A stretch of DNA of 64,000 nucleotides from Bradyrhizobium sp. CSS354 (GTDB lineage Bacteria; Pseudomonadota; Alphaproteobacteria; Rhizobiales; Xanthobacteraceae), in contig NZ_JAACFU010000007.1 of NCBI RefSeq assembly GCF_029051725.1, positions 349,412 through 413,411 on the forward strand. The letters are read 5' to 3'. Shown in pieces: positions 53,479 to 61,042 of this stretch (position 1 is the first letter of the stretch; every line of letters begins with the position of its first letter). The notes below the pieces were generated by a model. It saw nothing but the letters and a program-made list of their open reading frames with translations, was not told where the DNA came from and ran no database searches. The position numbers were made by a program, and so were the translations under genes.

Positions 53479-53493
53479 GAAACATATTGTTTC
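53479..53493. promoter_or_regulatory. LysR operator palindrome GAAACA-TAT-TGTTTC
   Basis: A perfect 15-base inverted repeat in the 117-base gap between the SDR and LysR genes. Upstream AT-rich sequence (GGTATAGAAATAGAAACTG) would hold the promoter of the SDR-pirin-wrbA operon. T-N11-A type sites with dyad symmetry are expected for LysR regulators that are divergent from their target. The assignment to this LysR protein is inferred. Confidence 0.7.
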
Positions 53494-53521
53494 CTTAAAC
53501 AGCCCAATTGGATCTGCTTTC

Positions 53522-54457
53522 ATGGCCAAACTTCCCGATTTCGAGGCGCTCGCGATTTTCGCAAAAGTCGTGGAATTACGGTCGTTTGCGGGGGCTGCGG
53601 GCGAGCTCGCGATGTCCAAGGCGACGGTGTCCAAGGCGGTCACGCGCCTCGAAGAGCGGCTCGGCGCCCGGCTGTTCAACCGCACCTCACGCCGGCTCGC
53701 GCTGACCGATGCCGGGCATAAGCTCGCCGAGCGTGCGACGCGCCTGCTGTCCGACGGCGAGGCGGCGGAGAACGAGGCGCTGGCGCAATCGGTCGCGCCG
53801 CGGGGTCTGGTGCGGCTCGCCGTGCCCATGTCGTTCGGGATCAAGGCGGTGGCGCCGTTGCTCCCGGAGTTCTTTGAGGCTTATCCAGAGGTCTCGGTCG
53901 ATCTGCACTTGAGCGATGCGACCATCGATTTGATCGGCGAGGGCTTTGACATGGCGGTGCGGATCGCGCGGCTGCCGGACTCCTCGTTGATTGCGAGGCG
54001 GCTCTTCACGATGCCCCGCTTTACGGTAGCTGCGCCGTCCTATCTGAAGCGCGAGGGACGACCGACGCATCCGATGCATCTGGCCGCGCACAAATGCTTC
54101 AGCTATACCTATCTCTCGACGCCGAACGTCTGGCACTACACCAACGCGGCCGGCGAGCAGGCGAGTGTACGCCCAGGCGGACAGCTCCGCGTCAACAACG
54201 GCGAAGCGGTGATGCCGGCTCTGATCGCCGGTCTCGGCATCGCAGACCTTCCGGAATTCATCGTCGGTGACGCCATCTCCTCCGGCGACGTCGAGGTGAT
54301 CCTGAAGGACTGGAAGCAGGCCGAAGGCGCCGTGCATCTGGTGACGCCACCCGGCGGCCCGCGCCCCGCACGCGTCGAGGCGCTCGGCGATTTTCTCGCG
54401 GCGAAGCTGCCGGGTACGTGCACGCGGCGCGCAAAGAAGAGCGAGCGAACAGCGTAG
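53522..54457 (+). CDS. LysR family transcriptional regulator
   Basis: A 311-residue LysR protein. The winged helix-turn-helix spans FAKVVELRSFAGAAGELAMSK and ATVSKAVTRLEERLGARLFNR (seen as separate blocks), followed by an effector domain beginning RGLVRLAVPMSFGIKAVAPLLP. The start at 53522 is chosen since longer reading gives no family sequence. It is divergent from the SDR-pirin-wrbA operon and probably controls it through the palindrome at 53479-53493. Effector may be a quinone or other electrophile. Confidence 0.95.
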   Translation: MAKLPDFEALAIFAKVVELRSFAGAAGELAMSKATVSKAVTRLEERLGARLFNRTSRRLALTDAGHKLAERATRLLSDGEAAENEALAQSVAPRGLVRLAVPMSFGIKAVAPLLPEFFEAYPEVSVDLHLSDATIDLIGEGFDMAVRIARLPDSSLIARRLFTMPRFTVAAPSYLKREGRPTHPMHLAAHKCFSYTYLSTPNVWHYTNAAGEQASVRPGGQLRVNNGEAVMPALIAGLGIADLPEFIVGDAISSGDVEVILKDWKQAEGAVHLVTPPGGPRPARVEALGDFLAAKLPGTCTRRAKKSERTA

Positions 54458-54462
54458 GTGCG

Positions 54463-54492
54463 GTAGGGTGGGCAAAGCGAAGCGTGCCCACC
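54463..54492. repeat. Left REP-type element of the RAYT unit
   Basis: GTAGGGTGGGCAAAGCG and AAGCGTGCCCACC: within it GGTGGGC-like arms (GTGGGCA ... TGCCCAC) form a small hairpin. It ends 21 bases before the RAYT start codon at 54514, and begins 5 bases after the LysR stop. The same sequence is at 32205-32235. Confidence 0.9.
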
Positions 54493-54513
54493 AATTCATG
54501 CGAAGGATCGCAA

Positions 54514-55035
54514 GTGCCTCAGTATCGCCGAGCGCAAGGCAACATGTTCTTCTTCACCGTCGCGCTAGCCGATAGGTCAAGTACGCTACTCGTCGACCAA
54601 GTTGATCGCCTACGTCAGATTTACCGAACGGTCGTGCAACGCCGGCCGTTCGAGACCGTCGCAATCTGTATCTTGCCTGACCACCTCCATGCGATCTGGG
54701 CGTTGCGTGAGGATGACGCCGACTTTTCGTCGCGATGGAATCTGATCAAGGGCGGATTTTCGCGGCGGCGGGAGGCCGGCGAGCGTTCAATCAGTAAATT
54801 GATGAAGCGAGAGAAGGGCATCTGGCAGCGCCGCTTTTGGGAGCACGCAATTCGTGACGATGCCGACTTGGAGCGGCACGTTGACTACATCCACTTCAAT
54901 CCGGTGAAGCATGGCCTCGTCACGCGTGTGCGCGATTGGCCTTTCAGCAGCTTCCACCGCCATGTTGATCAAGGCACCCTTCCCATGGACTGGGGAGGGG
55001 ATGTGCGTGACATCGTGGGGCACTTCGGCGAATGA
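54514..55035 (+). CDS. REP-associated tyrosine transposase (RAYT), IS200/IS605-like
   Basis: A 173-residue single-strand transposase of the Y1/HUH type. The HUH-like motif is LPDHLHAIW near residue 55, the Tyr-containing helix is in HVDYIHFNPVKHGLV near residue 128 (catalytic Tyr in DYIHFNP), and GIWQRRFWEHAIRDD precedes it. The N-terminal FFFTVALADRSS fits the family. I chose GTG at 54514 after GAAGGA. The gene is tightly framed by two inverted palindromic elements, as expected for a RAYT domesticated to mobilise or maintain REP sequences. Size is typical. Confidence 0.93.
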   Translation: MPQYRRAQGNMFFFTVALADRSSTLLVDQVDRLRQIYRTVVQRRPFETVAICILPDHLHAIWALREDDADFSSRWNLIKGGFSRRREAGERSISKLMKREKGIWQRRFWEHAIRDDADLERHVDYIHFNPVKHGLVTRVRDWPFSSFHRHVDQGTLPMDWGGDVRDIVGHFGE

Positions 55036-55037
55036 TT

Positions 55038-55073
55038 GGTGGGCACGGCGCTTTGCGCCTTTGCCCACCCTAC
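55038..55073. repeat. Right REP-type element of the RAYT unit
   Basis: GGTGGGCACGGCGC and TTTGCGCCTTTGCCCACC followed by CTAC; inverted relative to the left element at 54463-54492. It starts 2 bases after the RAYT stop, so the transposase gene plus its two ends make a compact unit of about 610 bases. Confidence 0.9.
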
Positions 55074-55095
55074 GGCATATCGCCCAGTAGTACGA

Positions 55096-55353
55096 TTACG
55101 ACACCTTCTCACCATTACGCACGACCAGGCGCAGGCTCGGCTTCAACGTCTCTTCCAGTTGCGATTTCAAATCATGAACACGCGGGTCGCTCGAGCGCTT
55201 CGCGCAGACCGCGTATTGATGCACGGATTGCGCCAAGGCGCGTCGCGCTTCCGGCGTTCGCGTCACGTCTGGCTTTGAAAGCCGCAAGACGATCGCGGCG
55301 AGATTCACCAGCATCTCGTCCAACGCCACGTCAATGGTCTGAAGTTTATTCAT
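55096..55353 (-). CDS. Small conserved hypothetical protein
   Basis: An 85-residue helical, charged protein (DEMLVNLAAIVLRLSKPD and LAQSVHQYAVCAKRSSDPRVHDLKSQ, seen in parts). The start follows GGGAGTGGAG, a good ribosome binding site. No membrane or signal segment, no recognised domain. It faces away from the Bug protein gene and is not linked to the RAYT. Confidence 0.7.
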   Translation of the reverse strand: MNKLQTIDVALDEMLVNLAAIVLRLSKPDVTRTPEARRALAQSVHQYAVCAKRSSDPRVHDLKSQLEETLKPSLRLVVRNGEKVS

Positions 55354-55507
55354 CGCTCCACTCCCTGGGAGGCAACGGTAGAGTCCTCGGGGCGTTCCTG
55401 ACCGGGCGGAATATGGATAATGCTTCGTTAATCCCGCGCGCGCGGCTTGTTCTTGCGGACGGTCACGCTAGGCTGGCAGCGAAACAAGAAAACAGGGGGA
55501 ATCTGCC

Positions 55508-56491
55508 ATGGATCGACGCGATGTCCTGCGCGCCGCTGCCGCATTGCCGTTGTTGCCTGCGTTGTCGAGCGCGGCTTTCGCGCAAGCCTATCCCGCTCGC
55601 AACATCACCATGATCGTGCCGTTTCCGGCCGGCGGCCAGGCGGATCTTGCGGCCCGCCCCGTCGCACAGGCGCTGGAGCGAATCCTCGGCAAGGCGGTCA
55701 TCGTCGACAACCGCGCCGGCGGTGGCGGTGGATCCGTCGGCAATGCCGCGGCGGCGCGCGCCGAGCCCGACGGCTACACGTTGCTGATGACGCTGTCCTC
55801 GCTCGCGGTGCTGCCCGAGGCCGACCGGCTGTTCGATCGTCCGGTCGCCTACGAGGTCTCGCAGTTCATGCCCATCGCACGGGTGCTGGCCGATCCCACG
55901 CTGCTCGCGGTGCCGGCCTCGGCGCCGTGGAAGACGGCGCAGGATTTCGTCGAGGACGCCAGGAAGCGGCCGGGCCAGATCACCTATGGTTCGTCGGGGC
56001 CTTACGGCACGCTGCATGTGGCGATGGAGATGTTCGCAAACAGCGCCGGCATCAAGCTGCTGCATGTGCCATTTCGCGGCGCAGGTCCCGCACTGACCGC
56101 GCTGCTCGGCGGCACTGTGCAGGCGATTGCAGCAGCTCCCGGCACGCTGAAGCCGCAGGTTGACGACGGCAAGCTGCGGGTGCTCGGCAATAGCGGTGCG
56201 CGGCGCATCGCGAGCTTCCCCGATGTGCCGACGTTCCAGGAGCTCGGCTATAAGGACGTCGAGATGTACATCTGGGCCGGGCTCTTTGCGCAGAATGCTC
56301 TTCCTGCGCCGATCGTGACTCGGCTGCGCGAGGCGATGGCGCAGGTGATGACGAGCCCGGACGTGCTCAAGGCCTTCGAAACGTCGGGCAGTCTCGTCGC
56401 CTATCAGGACGCACCGGCGTTCGCCGAGTTCGTGGCGGTCGACAGCGCGCGGCTGATTACGGCGGTGAAGAAGATCGGCAAGGTCGAATAG
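55508..56491 (+). CDS. Bug-family tripartite tricarboxylate transporter binding protein (TctC-like)
   Basis: A 327-residue periplasmic binding protein. The leader MDRRDVLRAAAALPLLPALSS resembles a twin-arginine leader with cleavage after FAQA. Family features: YPARNITMIVPFPAGGQADL near residue 28 (recognised as IVPFPAGGQAD), then KPVIVDNRAGGGGGSV-like AVIVDNRAGGGGGSVG, and HVPFRGAGPALTALLGG. The start at 55508 follows AGGGGGAATC. No TctA/TctB membrane genes are near, which is common for this expanded family. Ligand unknown, likely a carboxylate. Confidence 0.93.
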   Translation: MDRRDVLRAAAALPLLPALSSAAFAQAYPARNITMIVPFPAGGQADLAARPVAQALERILGKAVIVDNRAGGGGGSVGNAAAARAEPDGYTLLMTLSSLAVLPEADRLFDRPVAYEVSQFMPIARVLADPTLLAVPASAPWKTAQDFVEDARKRPGQITYGSSGPYGTLHVAMEMFANSAGIKLLHVPFRGAGPALTALLGGTVQAIAAAPGTLKPQVDDGKLRVLGNSGARRIASFPDVPTFQELGYKDVEMYIWAGLFAQNALPAPIVTRLREAMAQVMTSPDVLKAFETSGSLVAYQDAPAFAEFVAVDSARLITAVKKIGKVE

Positions 56492-56586
56492 GTTCCTAGC
56501 TCGTTTTCACATTTTTTTGTTGGTCCAGAACCTCTCCGCGTCTCATTGATTGAACAGAATTCGAGAGACTCGTGAAGGAATCGGAC

Positions 56587-56937
56587 ATGCGAACAGAGCG
56601 GATTGCGCTGGGTGTGGCGCTTGCGATCGGCGGCATCGTCGCGCAGGGCGCTGCATCCGCTGAAGAGTATCGTGGAACTATGGAGCAGCAGATGGCCTGC
56701 ACGCCGGATGTGTGGCGGCTGTGCAGCGACCAGATCCCTGATGTGAGCCGCATTACGGCCTGCTTGCGGCAGAACACGCCACAGCTCTCCAGCGGTTGTC
56801 GCGCCGTGTTCCAGTCCAACAACCAGATGCCGCCGCAGCAGCAGGTTCCGGGCAATCGCGCCGCGCCGGCGCCACGTTATAACAATGCGCCGCCGCCTCC
56901 GGCGACCCAGCCCCGGCCTTACGACGAGGATGATTAG
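56587..56937 (+). CDS. Secreted small Cys- and Pro-rich protein, function unknown
   Basis: A 116-residue protein. A signal peptide of about 25 residues (LGVALAIGGIVAQGAASAEE) is followed by MACTPDVWRLCSDQIPDVSRI and ACLRQNTPQLSSGCRAVF, four Cys in the pattern C-x7-C ... C-x10-C, typical of small periplasmic proteins with paired disulfides seen in rhizobia, and a Pro/Gln-rich tail (PQQQVPGNRAAPAPR). I choose the ATG at 56587 after AAGGA. Its stop overlaps the YbaK-like gene by 4 bases. Confidence 0.8.
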   Translation: MRTERIALGVALAIGGIVAQGAASAEEYRGTMEQQMACTPDVWRLCSDQIPDVSRITACLRQNTPQLSSGCRAVFQSNNQMPPQQQVPGNRAAPAPRYNNAPPPPATQPRPYDEDD

Positions 56938-57410
56938 CGCGCTTCGGACCTGACCTCGCAGACATCGACCCACTCCGCCCCGGTCAGCTCGGCCATCCGG
57001 GAGGGCGTGATGCGCACCGCGCTATGCGGCGAGCCGGCGGCCGGCACCACCACGTCGAACGCCTTCAGCGAGACGTCGCAATAGACCGGCAGCGGCGACT
57101 TCAGTCCGAACGGGCAGACGCCGCCGACCTCGTGGCCGGTGACCTCCGCGACCTCTTCAAGTCCCAGCATCTTCGGCTTGCCGCCAAACGCCGCCTTCAC
57201 CTTCTTGTTGTCCATGCGCGAAGTGCCGGCTGCAACGATCAGGATCACGCGCTCGCCGATCCGCAACGACAGCGTCTTGGCGATCATCCCGGGCTCGACA
57301 CCATAGGCTTCCGCGGCCAGCGGCACTGTCGCGGAGCTGATCTGGGATTCGATAACGGTGATGTCGGGGGCTTTTTCGGCGAAGAAATTGCGAACGGATT
57401 CCAGGCTCAT
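56934..57410 (-). CDS. YbaK/EbsC-type aminoacyl-tRNA deacylase
   Basis: A 158-residue trans-editing protein of the YbaK/ProX/EbsC family, which removes wrong amino acids from tRNA. Features: AEAYGVEPGMIAKTLSLRIG near residue 34 (Lys of the catalytic site in IAKTL), KVKAAFGGKPKMLGLEEV, and TGHEVGGVCPFGL near residue 91, the conserved GxxPxxG loop in this family. The start is ATG at 57410. It overlaps the end of the secreted protein gene on the other strand. Confidence 0.92.
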   Translation of the reverse strand: MSLESVRNFFAEKAPDITVIESQISSATVPLAAEAYGVEPGMIAKTLSLRIGERVILIVAAGTSRMDNKKVKAAFGGKPKMLGLEEVAEVTGHEVGGVCPFGLKSPLPVYCDVSLKAFDVVVPAAGSPHSAVRITPSRMAELTGAEWVDVCEVRSEAR

Positions 57411-57451
57411 TCCAGTCAGCTCATTCCAGACCTACGGGCGGGCGGCGATGC

Positions 57452-58183
57452 CTAAGCAATCCTTGGCAGCTCCGAGAGCGTCCGGACACGATGATCCGGC
57501 GCAAAGCCGAGCTCGTCCATCTGGGTGCGGATCGCCTTGAACATCGTCAGCGGTGCCACGAGTTCGTTCTCGACGCAAGCCAGCGCCATCGCTTCCGGCG
57601 TCACCCGTTCGATCCAGGCAACGTTCAGTCCGAACGCTTTCGCGCCCGCGACATCCCAGGGATTGGAGGAGACGAACAGCACCTCGCCCGGCGCGGTGCC
57701 GAGCACCTCGCCGATCAGCATGTAAGCTTCCGGGCTAGGCTTGAAGATCTTCTTCGCGTCGACGCTGATCGTGGCGTCGAGCAGGGCGTCGAGGCCGGAG
57801 TTGCGCACCAGCGCATTCAGCATGTCCGGACTGCCGTTCGAGAGGATGGCGAGTTTTCGCGGTTTCAGAGCCGTGAGCGCTGCCGTCGCATCCGGATAGA
57901 GATCGAGATGCAGATATTTCTCGATCACGCGCTCGAATGCCTCGTTCTCGTAAGCGAGCCCGAGCACGCGCAGCGTATAGGCAAGCGAGTCGCGCGTGAT
58001 GGCTGCAAAGTCCTGGTAGCGCCGCATCAGCGAGCGCAACCAGGTGTATTCGAGCTGCTTGATCCGCCAGATCTGCGTGATGATCTCACCGTAGCCCGGA
58101 AACGCATCCTCGGTGGTCTCCGCGACCGACTGGATGTCGTAGAGCGTTCCGTAGGCATCGAAGACAACGGCTTTGAGGCTCAA
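57452..58183 (-). CDS. Haloacid dehalogenase, type II
   Basis: A 243-residue HAD hydrolase. The nucleophile Asp is in VVFDAYGTLYD near residue 9, motif II is ILSNGSPDM near residue 116, the Lys is in KIFKPSPEAYM, and motif IV is VSSNPWDVAGAKAFG. These match L-2-haloacid dehalogenases, including the SNxxD-type end. Start at 58183 gives MSLKAVVFDAYGT, the usual N-terminus. It removes halide from short 2-haloacids, giving hydroxy acids; the natural substrate may differ. It is not in an obvious operon. Confidence 0.93.
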   Translation of the reverse strand: MSLKAVVFDAYGTLYDIQSVAETTEDAFPGYGEIITQIWRIKQLEYTWLRSLMRRYQDFAAITRDSLAYTLRVLGLAYENEAFERVIEKYLHLDLYPDATAALTALKPRKLAILSNGSPDMLNALVRNSGLDALLDATISVDAKKIFKPSPEAYMLIGEVLGTAPGEVLFVSSNPWDVAGAKAFGLNVAWIERVTPEAMALACVENELVAPLTMFKAIRTQMDELGFAPDHRVRTLSELPRIA

Positions 58184-58276
58184 TTGACCTGTCCTCCGGG
58201 ATCGTTGCGGTCCACGGACTATACAAGGCGCCGCGGTATCGATCCAAGACGGAAACGCGACTTGGACGCCTGGTTT

Positions 58277-59287
58277 CTAGAATCTGATCACGATCTTGCC
58301 GAAATGTGAGCCGGTCCGCAGGTGCGCATATGCTTCGGCGACCTCGTCGAAACCATAGATCCGATCGACAATCGGGTGGATAGCATGTTCGGTCAGGAAG
58401 CGATTCATCGCGGCAAAGTGTTCGAGCGATCCAACGGTGACGCCGATGATGTCGGCGTTCTCCCACTGAAGGCGCGCGAGGTCGGGCTTGGGGCCGAACC
58501 CTGTCAAAACTCCAATCTGAACGATCTTGCCACCCGAAGCGACCGATCGCAGCGATCGGTCATAGGTGCCGGGACCGCCGAGTTCGAGGATGTGACTGGC
58601 GCCGGCGCCATTCGTCGCCTTCATGAGGGCGACATCCCAGTCAGGCGTGTCGCGGTAGTTGATGAGGATCGAGCCGCCCAGCGCCTTGGCGCGGGCGAGT
58701 TTTTCGTTCGAGGAGGATATCACGATCGCACGCGCGCCCAGCGCCGCTGCGAATTGAAGGCCGAACAGCGCGACGCCACCCGTTCCCTGGACCAGCAACG
58801 TATCGCCTTTGCCCATCCCGCCGCGTGCGACGAGGCCATGAAAAGCCGTGACGCCGGCGCAGGGCAGGGTCGCAGCCTCCACCGCGGACAAATGCGCCGG
58901 CACTGAGACCAGCGCGGTCGCCGGCAGCACGACATATTCAGCCAGCATTCCGTCAAGGGCGTTGCTGCCGAGCGCTGAGGCAATGTAGCTCGCCTTGAAC
59001 GGCCCCGAGATCCAATCGCGAAAGTACGATGCGGCGACACGATCGCCCACCTGCCATTGCACGACGTCGGAGCCGACGGCGTCAACGACGCCAGCGCCGT
59101 CGCAGAGCGGTACGCGGCCGTTGAGCTCGCCTTGGCCTGCACGGTCGAGGATCAGGAGGTCGCGGTAATTCAGGCTTACCGCTTCGACCCGAATGCGGAC
59201 CTCGCCATTGGCGGGTTCGGGTTTGCTGACGTCGACCTGCACAAGTCGGCCGGCACCAGCATGGCCATTCAAATGGTAGGCTTTCAT
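58277..59287 (-). CDS. Medium-chain dehydrogenase/reductase (quinone-oxidoreductase-like alcohol dehydrogenase)
   Basis: A 336-residue MDR enzyme. The N-terminal GroES-like domain shows VEAVSLNYRDLLILDRAG, and LVQGTGGVALFGLQFAAALGA near residue 160 is the NADPH-binding Rossmann motif. The catalytic-zinc Cys of alcohol dehydrogenases is not seen (NYRD replaces it), so it is a zinc-free type related to quinone oxidoreductases. The start at 59287 follows AAGGGAGCAACG. It is divergent from a MerR gene; the shared promoter is built for MerR activation. The electron donor is NAD(P)H, substrate unknown. Confidence 0.92.
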   Translation of the reverse strand: MKAYHLNGHAGAGRLVQVDVSKPEPANGEVRIRVEAVSLNYRDLLILDRAGQGELNGRVPLCDGAGVVDAVGSDVVQWQVGDRVAASYFRDWISGPFKASYIASALGSNALDGMLAEYVVLPATALVSVPAHLSAVEAATLPCAGVTAFHGLVARGGMGKGDTLLVQGTGGVALFGLQFAAALGARAIVISSSNEKLARAKALGGSILINYRDTPDWDVALMKATNGAGASHILELGGPGTYDRSLRSVASGGKIVQIGVLTGFGPKPDLARLQWENADIIGVTVGSLEHFAAMNRFLTEHAIHPIVDRIYGFDEVAEAYAHLRTGSHFGKIVIRF

Positions 59288-59330
59288 CGTTGCTCCCTTC
59301 ACAAGTGGCATTCACTTGGACGAGCAAAGT

Positions 59331-59361
59331 CTGTAAGGTCTGACAGTACTGTCAGGGTCAA
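59331..59361 (-). promoter_or_regulatory. MerR-type promoter with dyad in a 19-base spacer
   Basis: On the minus strand, the -35 TTGACC is at 59361-59356 and a weak -10, TTACAG, at 59336-59331, with a 19-base spacer. The spacer holds the perfect 16-base palindrome CTGACAGTACTGTCAG (59340-59355). A spacer longer than 17, filled by a dyad, is the known architecture of MerR-activated promoters. It drives the MDR gene, whose start is 44 bases away. Confidence 0.8.
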
Positions 59362-59371
59362 GAGGCTTCAG

Positions 59372-59719
59372 ATGAGAATCGGCGAACTCTCCCGGCGGAC
59401 GGGGGTCAGCGTCCGAATGCTGCGCTACTATGAAGGCGAAGGGCTGCTTGCGCCGCTGCGGACGAACTCCGGCTATCGCGACTATGGCTTGGCCGAAGAG
59501 GAAACCGTACGGCGCATCAAAATGCTCGGCGGCGCGGGGATGACGCTCGAAACCGTCAAGCGGCTGCTCCCCTGCGTAAGGAACAACGATCCAACTTTCA
59601 CGCCGTGCAACGAGCTACGAAAAATACTCACGCAGCAGGTCGGGCTGATCGATGAACGTATCGAGACGCTCAGCGAAAGCCGGACAATTTTGGCGGGCTA
59701 TCTGGCAAGCGTGAATTGA
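59372..59719 (+). CDS. MerR family transcriptional regulator
   Basis: A 115-residue MerR protein. The N-terminal helix-turn-helix is MRIGELSRRTGVSVRMLRYY and EGLLAPLRTNSGYRDY (blocks), followed by a dimerisation helix ending in ESRTILAGYL. Two Cys (LLPCVRNNDPTFTPC) in the linker could sense redox or metal. The ATG at 59372 lies 16 bases past the palindrome at 59340-59355. It is divergent from the MDR gene and probably activates that gene and controls itself. Confidence 0.95.
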   Translation: MRIGELSRRTGVSVRMLRYYEGEGLLAPLRTNSGYRDYGLAEEETVRRIKMLGGAGMTLETVKRLLPCVRNNDPTFTPCNELRKILTQQVGLIDERIETLSESRTILAGYLASVN

Positions 59720-59741
59720 TCGCACAACGTGGTCATCCGAT

Positions 59742-60164
59742 TTACCGCCTCTTGGTATTCCAGGCGTCGCGCTCGGCGAAGACGCGGCTGACCTCCGCCA
59801 TGTGCTCCGTGCCCCACGAGCACAGCGGCACGAGGGCCTGAGCCAGGCTGTGGCCCAAAGAGGTGAGGCTGTAGTCTACCCGCGGAGGCACTTCCTTGTA
59901 GTCGGTCCGCTTCACAAGACCATCGGCCTCCAGCTCCTTGAGTTGCTGGATCAGCATCTTGTCGCTGACGTCGCGCACGGCTCGCCGCAGGTCGCCATAG
60001 CGGGTCGGCCCGCCCTGGGCGAGGAAGTACAGGATCAGCGGCTTCCACTTGCCGGCGACGACCCGCAGGGTCGCGTCGAGGCCACACGTGAAGCCGGGCA
60101 AAGTCGGCGTGCAGCTTGGGACAGGTGGCGAAGCCTGCGCAGGCGGAGAGATCGTGTCTGACAT
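59742..60164 (-). CDS. HxlR family transcriptional regulator
   Basis: A 140-residue winged helix regulator. The MarR-like HxlR fold shows GKWKPLILYFLAQGGPTRYG near residue 38 (block KWKPLILYFL), and SDKMLIQQLKELEADGLVKR, followed by YSLTSLGHSLAQAL. Cys27 in GFTCGLDATL lies ahead of the fold, and could be redox-active. It is divergent from the SDR gene, 84 bases away, a common arrangement for HxlR-controlled reductases. Confidence 0.95.
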   Translation of the reverse strand: MSDTISPPAQASPPVPSCTPTLPGFTCGLDATLRVVAGKWKPLILYFLAQGGPTRYGDLRRAVRDVSDKMLIQQLKELEADGLVKRTDYKEVPPRVDYSLTSLGHSLAQALVPLCSWGTEHMAEVSRVFAERDAWNTKRR

Positions 60165-60170
60165 TTTTGG

Positions 60171-60188
60171 GCACTTACCAAAAGGTGC
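60171..60188. promoter_or_regulatory. Weak dyad in HxlR/SDR intergenic gap
   Basis: GCACTTACCAAAAGGTGC has GCAC and GTGC ends, an imperfect inverted repeat inside the 84-base gap between HxlR and SDR genes. It is a candidate operator for the HxlR protein. The match is short. Confidence 0.35.
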
Positions 60189-60248
60189 ATACTTGTCGAT
60201 AGGTGGGTAGGCCGCCAGCTCAGTGCAACCCTAGTGAAGGAGCACATC

Positions 60249-60983
60249 ATGAGCAGACTACAAGGCAAGACGGCGGTGGTGACGGGCGGTGGAACCGGGA
60301 TCGGGCTTGGCGCCGCCAAGCGATTCATCGACGAAGGTGCGTTCGTCTATCTCTTCGGGCGGCGCCAGGAGCCGCTCGATGCAGCCGTGGCGCAGCTGGG
60401 TTCCTCGGCGCGCGCCGTCAGGGGCTCGGTGACGGATATGTCCGACCTCGACAGGTTATACGCGGCGGTGAAGGCCGAACGCGGCGGGCTCGACATCCTG
60501 TTCGCCAATGCTGGGACCGGATTGTTTGCGCCGCTCGGCGAGATCACGCCCGAACATTACGATCAGATCTTCGACATCAACGTGAAAGGGTTGGTGTTCA
60601 CGGTGCAGAAGGCCCTGCCGCTAATGAAGCAGGGATCATCGATCATCCTGACCGGTTCGAGCACGGGCGTGATGGGGACGCCGCAATTCAGCGTCTACAG
60701 CGCGACCAAAGCCGCGATCCGCAATCTGGCGCGCAGCTGGGCGCTGGACCTGCGCGGCACAGGCATTCGCGTCAATGTGCTGTCCCCGGGGCCGACCAAG
60801 ACGGAGCTGGCGCTGGAGATCGTCGGCGAGGAAGCGTTCGACGCGCTTGGAAGCATGACGCCGCTCGGGCGTGTGGGCGACCCGAGCGAAACGGGGGCGG
60901 TGGCCGCGTTCCTGGCCTCCTCAGACAGCAGCTTCATGACCGGCGGCGAGGTCTTCGTGGATGGAGGCCTCGCACAAGTCTGA
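60249..60983 (+). CDS. Short-chain dehydrogenase/reductase
   Basis: A 244-residue SDR. GGGTGIGLG near residue 14 is the cofactor motif, FANAGTG near 87, and YSATKAAIRNLA near 150 contains the catalytic Tyr-x-x-x-Lys. The end, GGEVFVDGGLAQV, is typical. The start at 60249 follows GAAGGAGC. It is divergent from the HxlR regulator, which probably controls it, and converges on the amidohydrolase gene across a hairpin. Confidence 0.95.
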   Translation: MSRLQGKTAVVTGGGTGIGLGAAKRFIDEGAFVYLFGRRQEPLDAAVAQLGSSARAVRGSVTDMSDLDRLYAAVKAERGGLDILFANAGTGLFAPLGEITPEHYDQIFDINVKGLVFTVQKALPLMKQGSSIILTGSSTGVMGTPQFSVYSATKAAIRNLARSWALDLRGTGIRVNVLSPGPTKTELALEIVGEEAFDALGSMTPLGRVGDPSETGAVAAFLASSDSSFMTGGEVFVDGGLAQV

Positions 60984-61002
60984 GAATTGAGCACCTAAGT
61001 GT

Positions 61003-61032
61003 GAGGGCTTCGGTCAATGGATCGAAGCCCTC
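61003..61032. terminator. Bidirectional hairpin between convergent genes
   Basis: GAGGGCTTCG at 61003-61012 pairs perfectly with CGAAGCCCTC at 61023-61032 across a 10-base loop. It lies between the stops of the SDR (60983) and the amidohydrolase (61043). No long T run on either side, so it may act as a protective hairpin. Confidence 0.6.
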
Positions 61033-61042
61033 GACGCGCTTT

